64,000 bases of DNA from Plazaster borealis (lineage: Eukaryota > Echinodermata > Asteroidea > Forcipulatida > Labidiasteridae): NCBI GenBank assembly GCA_021014325.1, contig CM037462.1:12320501-12384500 (forward strand). The letters run 5' to 3'. The notes beneath the pieces are model-generated. The model was not told the origin of the DNA. It worked only from the letters and a program-made list of their open reading frames with translations, and did not search any database. The position numbers were made by a program, and so were the translations under genes. The first letter of the stretch is position 1. The number at the start of each line of letters is the position of its first letter. This document shows, one piece after another, positions 28,801 to 41,700 of the stretch.

Positions 28801-31800
28801 GAGTAGGGGTGGATGTCTGCAGCAAGAAGAGCTTCACCTTCCATACCTAGAATCATGGCCTTCTTATCGTTCAGGAAGTTGCTGTTGGAGGTCGGAGACG
28901 AGAGAAAGAGGAGGCAAAGTTCAGTCAGTCATTGGTAAAGATTCTAATAATAATAATAATAATACTGGGTTCTCATTAGCGCTTTATCACATCACTGGGG
29001 CGTATCAATGCCGCTGCAAAAATATAGGATTCGAACTGCCTCTAGCTACCGGGCAATCTCGGTGGTCTAGTTGTAAGACATCTGCTCTAGAATTTCAAAG
29101 GTCGTGGGTTCCAATCCCAACCGAGTAATATGCCTGTGATTTTTTTTCACAGGACTCGGACAAGTACTGAGTATACAGTGCTTTACACACATCGGTGTAC
29201 GGGTACAACCAAATATAATTTTCTTTATCCCCGATGCAAATTCAACATCTATTAAATGCAGCCATTATTTGTTTTTCAACAGAATAACAGAGTTTAATTG
29301 CCCTTAACTTTGTCAGTGACTAGCCAGCAGGACCAATGAGCTTGGCATTTCACCTAGTCCACCAGCTTTTTCACTAGTCCACATTATTTCACATTAAATA
29401 GGGATGTTTCTCAACACTATTGAGAAGTGAGTACATCAAAAACCTGAACTTGACCTTGCAGCACCTCTTTAAAGGCACTGAACACGCTTGGTAATTGTCA
29501 AAGACCAGTGTTCTCACTTGGTGAATCCCAACATATGCATAAAATAACAAGCATGTGAAAATTTGGGCTCAATTGGTCATCGAAGTTGCAAGAAAATGAT
29601 GAAAGAAAAAACACCCTTGTTGTACAAATTTGTGTGCTTTCAGAAAGGAATAAAAACTTCTTGCAAGAAGTTTTTAAAATTTTAGTGAGAAATTACCTCT
29701 TTCTCAAAAACTACGTTACTTCAGAGGGAGTCGTTTCCTACAATGTTTTATACTATCAACAGCTCTCCGTTGCTTGTTATCAAGTAAGTTTTTATGCTAT
29801 TGTTTTGAGTCATTACCAAACATGTACAATACCTTTAACCAGTATAATAAACAACCAATAACAACAATCAACTTACAAGGAAGTGCTCATGTCTAAGCCG
29901 GTGATGGGATGACGTACGGATACATCCAGGTCATATCCGACGCCCTCTGATGAGCTTGTATTCAAGACCTCCAACATGGCTTCCACCAACTTATTTTCAT
30001 CCTCACTGTATTTAATAGTCAGGGTGGTACTGAAGATGGTGTCTTCCTGCTGAACTGCTACGTCCAAGGTAGCTTGGATGTCCTACGAGACAACATTTAA
30101 TAACCATTTATTTATTTATTTATTTGTTTATTTATTTATCTAGATATTTATTTCATTATTTATTTGTTTATTTTTTCCAAATGTTAATTTCATTGTTTAA
30201 GTAAAATTTTGATATATATTTTCTTAATGTTTTATTGATTTTTAAATGTATGTATTTTACTTATGTTTCCAATTTTCAAGTTTGGATTAGCAGACTTTCG
30301 AGTCACAGTGTTTGAGTACACTTTTGATAATCCTAGCCAACTTGATATGGGCCAACTTTTTTTCTTTTTTTGTATACTGTATGTTGGTTTTTTGAGAAAT
30401 GGCCGAATAAATAATAATAATAATAACCAATGAAAAAGCTTCTCAGAAGTGTGCCAAGTGTATGTGATTTAGCTGGTGAATTAGTAAAAAAAAATATTGA
30501 CTGCTTCGTTTTAAAACCCTGCGCAATGACACTTTTACTGTAGCTGACAGCACAAAAATCACTAATTAGTTAAGAACTAATCAATTTGTTTATCAAGTAA
30601 TTTCATTTGTTGTATAGTTTATCCTCGTATCAGGAATTGGTCGGTGCAAAGAGTACGTTTTCCTTATGTCTGTTGGCTACAGGCCATTTAGATGAGTACA
30701 GTGTAGTTTGTACAGGTATAGTGCATTGGTTGCTATGGGTGTATAGTACATTGGTTGCTAATGGCTTAGTACATTGGTTGCTACGGGTATAGCTCGTCAT
30801 ATAGCGTGAATATGGTAATTTATTATTATATATTTTCTGGTAATGACACCAAGGATGCCTCATAAGTAGAACTTAGTCACTGTAGCTCGCAAGCCTGAGG
30901 AAATCCTGTTAACAAGGGTGATTGTTATGTGAACAAGAAAGACCTACATGTCTCTCATAAATAATAATAATAACTAGTTCTTATATAGCGCATTTCACAA
31001 TAACGTCTCAATGCGCTTTACATTAGTGCCCTGGTCATTGGGCCAATAACATTCCTGTAATCTTTCTCAGCTCCCTGGGGAGTATACAGCCCGGGCTGCC
31101 ATGGCACTCTGAAGGCTTCTTCAAACACAATATAAACCTCTACCCTCGTAGGTACCCATTTATACCCTTGGGTGAAGAGAAGCAATTATAGTGAAGTATC
31201 TTGCTCAAGGATACAAGTGTCATGACCGCGATTCGAACCCACACCCCGATGACACAACCATCGGAACTTGAATTCGATGCTCTAAACCACTCGGCCACAC
31301 GACACCCCTGGTGCCAAAATATAACAAATTTGTCTTTCTTACGGGATGATCTCGTCTGGAGAAAGTAAGCTGAGCACGGCGGTTGTTCTGTTGGGAGTCG
31401 ATGAGAGAGTATGATCCGGCAAGAAGCATAAGGGTTTCATCCATGTTGTCCATAACATCGATCTGGTGGACAGTAAAAGACCATGATTTAATCATAATAA
31501 CAATAGTACATAGTTCTTACAAATAGAGCTTATCTACGCTTAAAGGCACTGGACACTATTGGTAATTACTCAAAATAATTATTAGCATAAAACCTTGCTC
31601 GGTAACGAGTAATGGGGAGCTGTTGATAGTATAAAACATTGTGAGAAACGGCTCCCTCTTAAGTAACGTAGTTTTCGAGAAAGAAGTAATTTTCCACGAA
31701 TTTGATTTCGAGACCTCAGAATTAGATTTTGAGGTCTCGAAATCAAGCATCTGAAAGCACACAACTTTGTGTGACAAGGTTTGTTTTTTCTTTCATTATT

Positions 31801-34800
31801 ATCTCGCAACTTCGACGACCAATTGAGCTAAAAATTTCACAGGTTTGTTATTTTATGCATATGTTGAGATACACCAAGTGAGAAGACTGGTCTTTGACAA
31901 TTACCAATAGTGTCCAGTGTCTTTAACTATTAATAATAATAATAATAATAGTGGCTTCTTATCTAGCGCTCATATCCCTCACTCAGTGACGCTCAAGGCG
32001 CTTCATCATTCAGTATTTTCCTGCAAGGTATTGTGGAACTACGTTTTTGAAGTATGAGACCAATTCCTTTACATCGCACCATGTAATGGTTTACAAGGTG
32101 CTGTGGCACAATATGCAACCAATCAAACCAGAAACACCGGGGCGAACCCCTTCTCTTTACGATAAGTGCACTGGGTCTAGCGCACTATTGCCCCACTTCA
32201 CCGGACGTCTAGTCTTGGTTGCACCATTTTGGGAGTCAATGTCCCTGTGTGGTATACAGTAGCATGGATTTTAGGCGACGCAGCGTTTACGCGCTTACCA
32301 TAATTGGTTCGTGGGATTTGACTCCCAAAATGATGAGCGTGGCAGACAGTAGCCGCGTGTGACATTGGTGCACGACATCAACACAGCACCTCGTAAAGGT
32401 TAATAAGACGATCAGTGCAATCGGCAGCAAACCATGCCACTAAACTACAGCAAACCCCCCTTCTCTTAAAGGCACTGAACACGTTTGGTAATTGTCAAAG
32501 ACCAGTGTTCTCACTTGGTTTATCCCAACATAAGCATAAAATAACAAGCCTGAGAAAATTTGGGCTCAATTGGTCATCGAAGTTGCAAGAAAATGATGAA
32601 AGAAAAACACCCTTGTTGTACAAATTTGTGTGCTTTCAGATTAGGAATAAAAACTTCTTGCAAGAACTTTTTATTATTTTAGTAAGAAATTACCTCTTTC
32701 TCAAAAACTACGTTACTTCAGAGGGAGTCGTTTCCTACAATGTTTTATACTATCAACAGCTCTCCGTTGCTTGTTACCAAGTAAGTTTTTATGCTAATAT
32801 TTGTTTTGAGTCATTACCAAACATGTACGATACCTTTAACGATAAGTGAAATGGGTTCTTTTAAGTGCACACGGGATCTACGGGCTTTGACTTCCCATCA
32901 GAAAGGCGAAGCACTTATGGTCTTGCTTAAGGACACAAGTGCCACGACTTGGACCTCAACCAACACTCTAGAACTCATTACCAAAGCCCAATTTCATAGA
33001 GCTGCTAAGCACAATAATTTGCTTAGCGTGAAATTTCTTCCTTGATAAAAACAGGATTACCAACCAAATTTCCATGTGTTGCATATTGCTTGTTACTGGT
33101 ATTCAGCTGTTGTTTGCTTATCCTGAAAAGCACGTGGAAATTTGGTTGGTAATCCTGTTTTTTTATAAAGGAAGAAATTTCATGCTAAGCAAATTGTTGT
33201 GCTTAGCAGCTCTATGAAATTGGGCCTTGAACTCGAGTCCGGTGCACTTAACAGCTCCGATCGTTCATTCAATGGGACTATTGACCTTGGCTTCAAAAAA
33301 CGAAAACAAATGATATAATAACACTGTGAAATCGTAGCAAGACTCACGTCGAAAGAGCGCGTGTTTGTTGGTTCAGAGTCTTTCCTCCTCAAGACGACTT
33401 TGATCTCCTTGGGGAGTGGCTGCAGGTCCATTGGGTGGATCAAGACAACCCTGGCTTCATCATACTCCGTTGTCAGCGCTACACTGACCATCTCGTCGTC
33501 GGTCAGCTCACCCCACAAGAAAGCGGCCTCATGCGTCTTCTCATCCAGTTGGTCCTCACTGCCCAGGCGTAGCTTCATCTTGGACAAAGAGGGGTATTCG
33601 GTCATCTCAGGGAATGTGAGCTGGAAGTCCATACTTTTTTGGGGGCTGCTCACCAGCCAATTGCACATAATGTTCAACTGTTTACACACACACAGGGGAA
33701 AACAATAAACCATCAATTAAAAATCACATAGCTCAGATTACAATCCTTAATATAGAGCTTTTTGTTTTCTTTCATTCAATCGGGAATATTCTTACATGAG
33801 TTTAACTGATTTCAACTTGACTATTGAACCCCACAGAAATAAAAAATCTACAAAAAAAGAAAAAAGCGGATATCCGCTTTAAGCGGAGATTTCACAGGCC
33901 TGGGTCCTCTGATGAATAAGGACGAGCATTCACTAATAGTTCTACAAAGTGCACAATATGACATCTCAAGAATTTCTGCGTGCATTTTAAGTGACACACT
34001 TGCATTTGGCATGCACCATATCTTAACTTGCAATTTGATTCCCAAAAATGACAAACCACGGGACAGAGAGTTGCCGCATGTAACGTTGGTGTGCAAGGGC
34101 TTAATTCTCTGTTTTAAGTACATTACATACTCTCTATACCTCAACACACGCTGCTAAAGTGGCCTGCGCTCCAATTTAATAATCCCTCGCACTAACAAAA
34201 GGTCAGTGGGACCAGTCCTTCTCAGTTGCTAGTCCCCGATGCTGGAACTCTCAACTAAATCACAATCGCAACATCAACTCACTCCAGACATTCAAGTCAA
34301 AATTAAAAAAACACATCGGTTCTCTTCTCGCCTAGATACAATTTTTGCGACCTTTTTTGAAGCATTCTTTAGTTAGCGCATTGTTATTATTGTTATATTG
34401 CAGTGACCTGACAATTTAGGCTATCAATGTGCCACATGCTTTTTTGTTTTCCACTTGACTCGGAAATCACAATATTTCAGTATTTGAACTTCCAGGACCA
34501 AGTTGGTGCCAACCATATTGAGTTTTACGTGTGCGTGATTTTTTTTCTTCAAATATTTAGTTTAACGTAGTTTGTAGCTATAAAAACAATATGATATTGT
34601 TGAGAAAGTAAGATTTTGCCAAGAAATATATAAAAGTAAAATAAATGTAACAAAATCACTACAGAAACCCAGAGAATAAGACTTGACCTCCATTTCTGGG
34701 TTCTTGTAAACAATTAAATTTTGTCCAACTGACGTTTATGTTGTCATTGGTCTCACAAATTCGAGGGTGATTGGCAAATTGAATTTCAATTTTATTTCAA

Positions 34801-37800
34801 TGTTAATTTTAACACATTATTTGTATTATATAAAAACTAAAGTTGTATTGAGCAAATTACTGTTGGTATCTTTAATTTCAAGAATTTTGTATTTAAATAG
34901 AAGTTTAAAAAAAGATTTGATTTCGCAGTAAAAGTCTTTGTTTTCTCATTTTCGATACACGCTTGACTTGCAAAGTCTGTGGTTCTTTACTACCAAGTAC
35001 AAGAATAACATCATATTATCTTGGACAAAATTACAAATTTGCTTCAAAAAGAAGGCATTTTCTTATTATTCTGCATCCAATCTGCATTGCTAAGTGTAAT
35101 AAAGCTTAGAATACTATACTTGCCATTCGAGATTCGGAGATTTGCAAATCTACGTTGAGATTGCTCCCGGAGTCACTTTCGCCGAATTGTGTGACGACCA
35201 CCAGACTTCTTTGAGGCAGATACGTGTTGGTTACGCTGAACTCGGAATTATAAGTAAGTGACTCTGTCTCGGATGATCCCGCCATAATGTAGAAGTCGAA
35301 CTTGACGTTCTTACCCTCGGATGGTTCAATTGTTAAACTGACTTGTTTGGTGTCTATATTGTAGTTGTACACAGTGGTAATGGTCAATGGCTGGAAGTCT
35401 TCGGAGCGAAGAACAAGAATAGTTGTGTGGACCTCGTCGAATAAGTTGACCTTAGTGTACGACAAATCGACCTCAGCAATAGGATTGGGTTCGGTGCCAC
35501 GGTACAACTTCACGTTGGGGTTGAACGAGTTAGTGGCCTCATTGTAAACTGTGTGAAGTCGGTAACGTTGCTCCAGAAGCTCGACGTTGGTGTCAACGTC
35601 ATACAGCGTCTCGGCGCTGTCTGATTTATCGCTGGCAAGAACGGAGAAGGCGAAGAGGGTGTTCTGGGAAACAGCAACAGAGAAAGATGTAGAAACTGAG
35701 GTGTCCATGGTGTACACAACACTGGCATCGGTCTGGATCGTGTTATCAGGAGAGGTGAGCAAGAGGGTCGCGGTGTGAGACTTCTCCTCCTGTCTAGTAG
35801 CATTGGTGTACGTGAAAGACACTTCAAATTTCTCGGTGGTTGGGACACCGTCGGCACCAAACTCGACCGAGGAAGCTCCCTGGACAGTTCCGGCATCAAG
35901 GTCAAACTTGGCCATGTTGGAGAAGGTAATGGTGCGCTGTATGGACTGGAGGGTAACCGTCAGGTCTTTGTGTGTCACGATGCTGTTGCTCTTGTCCTGG
36001 AAGTTGACCACCATGCCCAACGGGCGTTGCTGATTGGGGAAGTACATCAAGCGGGTGTCAAAGTTGAATGTTGATGGTGCATTGTCAAGGGTTGCATTCC
36101 AGCTGACATCTTTGCAAATGGCTAGAGGGGTTCTGAGGATGAGCTTGAACTCATGGCGGATAGAGACTAATTCATCTTCCTCTTTGTCGTATTTTACTCG
36201 GAAGAACATGATGTGTTGTTTCTTCCTGAGTAGGGATACCTGATGGTCCTGGTTACCATCCCGAACGCTGACCCGAACTTTGTAGCCCATGTCAGGGAGA
36301 GGGTGCGACATGTTTTGACTGGTTTCATAGATTACATTATAGTGACCGGTTTCATCATTCATGTTGATCTCAAAGTCAGTACTTTGAGAATAAAACAGCT
36401 CATCGTTTAAGGTTACTGTATACACCGAGTGTTGTTTGTAGGCAGCCATCATTGAGGATGCGGAGAACATGAGACGGTAGTTCTTACGTGGAATGTCGAT
36501 CATGAAAAAGGTATTTAAGTCTTTTCTGGGTAGATCGTCCTCTGTAGAGGATGCCCAACTGATACCAGATGCCAAGACCTTGGTTGTTCCCATGGTGATG
36601 TTGAAACCAAAGTCGACATCACTCAGCAACTCACGAAGGTTTAGTGTGATTGAGATTGGACTGGCTGGGCTTGTAACGTTGAATGAAGCCATGAGGTCTC
36701 TGTCTTTGGACCCTTCATCGCCACGGTTGGTGAAATCAATGCGATACCCGAATAGCTGCTGATCAATGAGGAACATCGATGCGCCCGATGAGACATCCGA
36801 GTCCTGCATCCAGACAAACCAATTGGTTGAGAGGCTTCCAAGAGGGTAGGTCAAGACAGATGTGATATTATAAGCTTCAAGATTCTTCTCCTCGTCAGAC
36901 TTTGGTATGTAGCTCAAGGCAAGCGTGGCCATCTGATCTCCCCAGTGCATGGTGGTGTTTGTGACCAACTTCTCAGACTTGACGTACTCCCAGCCTTGGA
37001 CGACTGCATATCTCCACGTCTGGGAGCTCAGGGAGGTCTCGAAGCCGCCCTTGACAGGCCCCGCGACGGCGGTGTGAGTGGAGAGGATGGCTTGGATGAT
37101 CTGTTTCTCTGAGGTGTTGTTCAGAATTGCGAAGGAGAAGTCCACGGGATGAGTCTCGTTGCGGATGGTGTGCTGCTGGATCTCTATGTTGATGTTATTG
37201 GCGGGGTTACGTAGCTTGAAGTTCAGGACTTCGTTCAAACTGGAATCGGAGGACTCCCATGTGAGCAGATGTCCCATAACAACCTGAAAAATATTTGTTA
37301 ACATTTTTTAAATAAATAAATTAGTACACATTGTACAATTGTTGCAAGCTGTCATGGGGCGATGGCTTTTGTATACCCTTCAGGGCAAATGGCACCCAAA
37401 GCGAAGCCGGGGGTACCATTTGCCCCCGAGAGTAAACAAAACCTATGGACCCCATGACAGAGCATGCAATAACTGTTTTGTTATACCATGGTAATAGATT
37501 CCTCTTCGATGGAGATAATCTGTTATCATCTTCCAACATTACTACTATGAAATTGGCACAGTTAAAAAAGCAGACGAACAGTGGAGAATGAATTGTAAAC
37601 AACAATAGCGGTCGTTGACAGAATTATTGCTTTGCTGTTCCCTAATTTTGGTTGTAACAACCGAAATCAGCTGTTTAGGTTTCCAGATACAGTTTTCTTA
37701 AATATGACCTCAGTTCAGAGGGAAATATTTCACAGAAAAAATGGTTATAGTATGAACTTCATCATCGTAAGCTTTCAGACTAAAATTAAAAAATGTTTTT

Positions 37801-38702
37801 TATCCGTACCAATCCTGTATAACACCTTCAACATGAGAAATGTGGAAATTATGTTAATTCAAGACACAACCTTTAATTGACCTTTTTTTATTTGCTTAAA
37901 GGGATGACTTTCTTTTTTAAATTGTTTTTTGAAGAGCTCCGATCAAATCCTGTGTACAGTGTTTTGGCACAAACAGGAGGGGGAATTTGTTTCCCTAGAC
38001 AGCAAGAAATATTCAGATGAGAATGGGTCACCTTGGTGTCCTGGCTGCATTCCTTCCCGTTGTATCGATAGCAGAGTTTGCTGGTAGCCTCAGAGTGGCC
38101 AATCCTATGGTTGTATTCCGTCTCGAACAGGAAGCTCATGAGTGGAAAGCGACTGAATGTCCATTCGGTCTTCAGGTCCCACTCACTGTTACCCTAAATG
38201 GAAAACAAATTTATCGGTGTCAGACAAACAGACAATCAGTTGTTCTTACTGGCATATGTTTTATGTTTAACATTTGTTTTTTCGTTATAACTGCCTGTCT
38301 AAATAAACAAAAATAATAAAGTAAAAAAGACCCATTTTGAAAGCTACACAGTTCCAATCGGTGTTGACTTCATCAAATTTCAACATAGCTCAAATCTGCT
38401 CTGTTTTCAAACTGCCCGGCACAAAATCAGCTTTTTGCTGCATGTGTAATTCTGTACATAGGACAAAACACCCTCAACCCCCCTCCACAGCAGGGTTGGT
38501 TTCGAAGAGAAAACACAGACACAACTACAGCCATATAACAAAATGGCCTTTGTGCTCAGGCTTGAGTGCTTTTGTGTGTGTAAGCTTTGTCGCCAATGGT
38601 ACAGAAGAGGGTGTGTGTGTGTGTTCGACCGACTATAAGTCGCATATGATAAGGAAAGAGTTCAAAGATAGAATGGTTAACACGCAGGCCTACCAAATCA
38701 AC

Positions 38703-38734
<32 letters not shown>

Positions 38735-41700
38735 GTGGCTTCTTATATAGTGCACATATCCGTCACTCAGTGACGCTCAAGGCGCTTTTAACGTTCATTA
38801 TTTTCCTGCAAGGTATTGTGGAGCTACGTTTTTGAAGTATGAGACCAAGTCCTTTACATAGCACCATGTAATGGTTTACAAGGTGCTGTGGCGCAATATG
38901 CTGCCTATCAAACCAGGAACACTGGGGCGAACCCCTTCTCTTTTCGATAAGTGCACTGGGTTCACGACTGGGATTCGAACCCACACTCTGCTGATCAGAA
39001 ACACCAGAGCTTGAGTTTGGCCACGACACGCCACAACTATTTACCTCTACAGTTTTGTTGGTGTATTTGGTGCTAATGACGATCTCCTTCACAATCTCGC
39101 CGTTGACTCGTCTTAAGGCGGTTGCATCTATCGTAATGATGTTATCCCTCTTCTGCTTCTGCCAGGCCCCTGACACGTTGAGGTTGACGTAGCGTCCACT
39201 GATCTGCAAGTCACTGCTGTAGCGTAGCTTCCTGGAGCTCTCGGTCTTCACTACCTCACCTGGGATAACAGTCAAAAAGATTATTTTTCCACTTAGTATC
39301 TTTTCTGCTAAGCAGCATCTTTTCTGCTAATCAGCTTCATGAAATTGGGCTCCGATGTTACAATAGACCGTGCAAGTCTCGCGCGTATTGAAACATTTTT
39401 GGGACCACTTTGGTCCCACGTACGATGCTTTAACGCGTGAAGGAAACAAACTCCATACTTTAATGGGTCCCAATGTTCAAATACACACGAGACTTGCACA
39501 GTCTATAGACCCCTTGCATATGACATCACAAGCCCAAACAGCGCCCTCAACGAGGTCAATGAAGACCTATCAGAGACCTGAGAGTTGTGAGGTGGCATGT
39601 GCACGCAGGCACGTTTCCATTGTTTGACCTCAGCGAAAGCGGCCGATGCAAGGGGTCTATTCAGGAGGTTTACAGACTCTGTGCATCAACAGAAACACAG
39701 AACTACAGGTTTGGACATAATGTGGACTATTTCTTTCTCCCTTTGGAGAATGCATTACTCTTTCAAGAAAATTTGAAGGCTTGATGTTTCGACTCTAGCA
39801 GAGTCATTTGTGAAGAGAAAGACTCTGCTAGGGTCGAAACGTAAGGCCATTAACAATTTTTTGCAGTTATACCATAGGTCTTTTTTGGTTGATAAGTGGT
39901 TTGCAACAGGTGATTCAATTTTCTCATAAATTTGAAGGCTCAAGGAGATATTAAGAGAACCCTGAAATCAGGAAACAAAATACCAAGAAATCACATTCCT
40001 GTACTAAGTCCGTTAATGTTAGCATGCACTCACCCGAAACGGTCATCAGGGCTGTTTTGGGGCTGTCCAGCGACATCCACAAAGCCACCCGAGTCTGAGC
40101 GCCATCCCTGACGGCAATGGAACTACGGTACTTGACCACGTTCCCGCTGGGGCTGGTGATGTCCATGCGAGGGTAGAAATTAATGACTGGGTCACCGTCC
40201 ACACTTTCGGGTCTGGATTCCACCTCTGCGTCCAGGGTGTAAACATTGGTTTTGTCCATGGTGAGAGTTGCCTCCAGCTTGCGGAGCAACACATCATTGA
40301 TAACCTTACCTGTGTAAAAAAAAAATATATGAAAAAATATCATCAGCAATTTCACCCTATTACTTAAAGGAACGTTACAGAACTGGTAATTAAAATTTTC
40401 TTTAAGATCACAGATTTACATAAAACTTACACGGTCTAATGATGATGATAGTAGAAAACATCCCTAGAAATATTTCTGTCTGAAATGCCATATTTGATGA
40501 GAAAACTAATAGATATAATAGATAAAACTAATTTCCGATTGGAAATTATAGCTCATGACCATTTTATTCATGCATTGTATAACACATGCAAATGTGTAAT
40601 CGTTTTTTCACTATTTTCTCGTGACCCAGATGGCCGATCGATCTCAAACTTCTACAGGTTTGTCAGTTTATGTATATGGTGGATTATATAAAGTGTTTAA
40701 CTGTTTTGTTAGCAAAAACCAATTCTGTAATGTTCCTTTAAAGGCATCGTACACGTTAGGTAATTGGAGCCTATTGTTTGTTTCAATCTTATATAGTTGT
40801 AGATATATACCATAAAAGTAACTTGTGAAAATTTCATTTCAAAAGGTGGTAGCGTTTTTGAGATATTGCCAAAAATCTGGAGCGGTTATGTCCACGCAGG
40901 AAGCATTGGAATACACACTCTGAGAAGCGTTAACCTCAATATTCCAAATATTTTGGGGATAAAAAGGGATATATTTTTCCATAACCGCAGTCCTTCGAAG
41001 TAAAAAGTCCCTCAAAAATGCATTATACTATCAAAAGCTGCTGTATTTCTTACCAAGTAAGTTTTTATTGTCATAAATTTTCAGAGTCATTACCAAACGT
41101 GTACGATGCCTTAAATTTTTTGTTTTTCTTGTGGAACTGATTTAGGTGAAAGGAAGATTGGAACTTGTTGGGACACTTTGACAGTTCTGTACGAATAAAG
41201 AAGCCAGCTTTGTTTTGGTATTAAAGGCACTGTACACGTTTGGTAATTACTCAAAATATATATTAGCATAAAAACTGACTTGGTAACGAGCAACAGAGAG
41301 CTGTTGATAGTATAAAACATTGTGAGAAACGACTCCCTCTGAAGTAACGTAGTTTTTGAGAAAGAGGTAATTTCTCACTAAAATAATAAAAGACTTCTTG
41401 CAAGAAGCCTTTTATTCCTATCTGAAAGCACACAAATTTGTACACCGAGGGTGTTTTTTCTTTTGTAATTTTCTTGCAACTTCGATGACCAATTGAGCCC
41501 AAATTTTCACAGGCTTGTTATTTTATGCATATGTTGGGATACACCAAGTGAGAACACTGGTCTTTGACAATTACCAAACGTGTACAGTGCCTTTAAATTG
41601 ATGGGTGGAATAATGATAGGGCGTTTGTTGATTCATACCGTGTAGATCAACGGTTTTGAAGGGTGTGATAATGTTGAAGTTCATGTCTTTCTCGTTGCGG

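Larger units (their letters stand above)
32380..33262 (-). mobile_element. SINE carrying two nested insertions
   Basis: SINE pieces 32380-32465, 32840-32984 and 33228-33262 join into a family-like body. Insertion 1 is the TTAA MITE at 32466-32839, between CTTCTC and CGATAAGTG. Insertion 2 is a hairpin element at 32985-33227. Other SINE copies have no insert at the first site. Confidence 0.82.

Noticed and set aside
35118..35119. GT donor (GTATAG) for exon 23
   Set aside because: It leaves phase 1, and no acceptor near exon 24 supplies the matching phase; GCAAGT five bases earlier keeps the frame.
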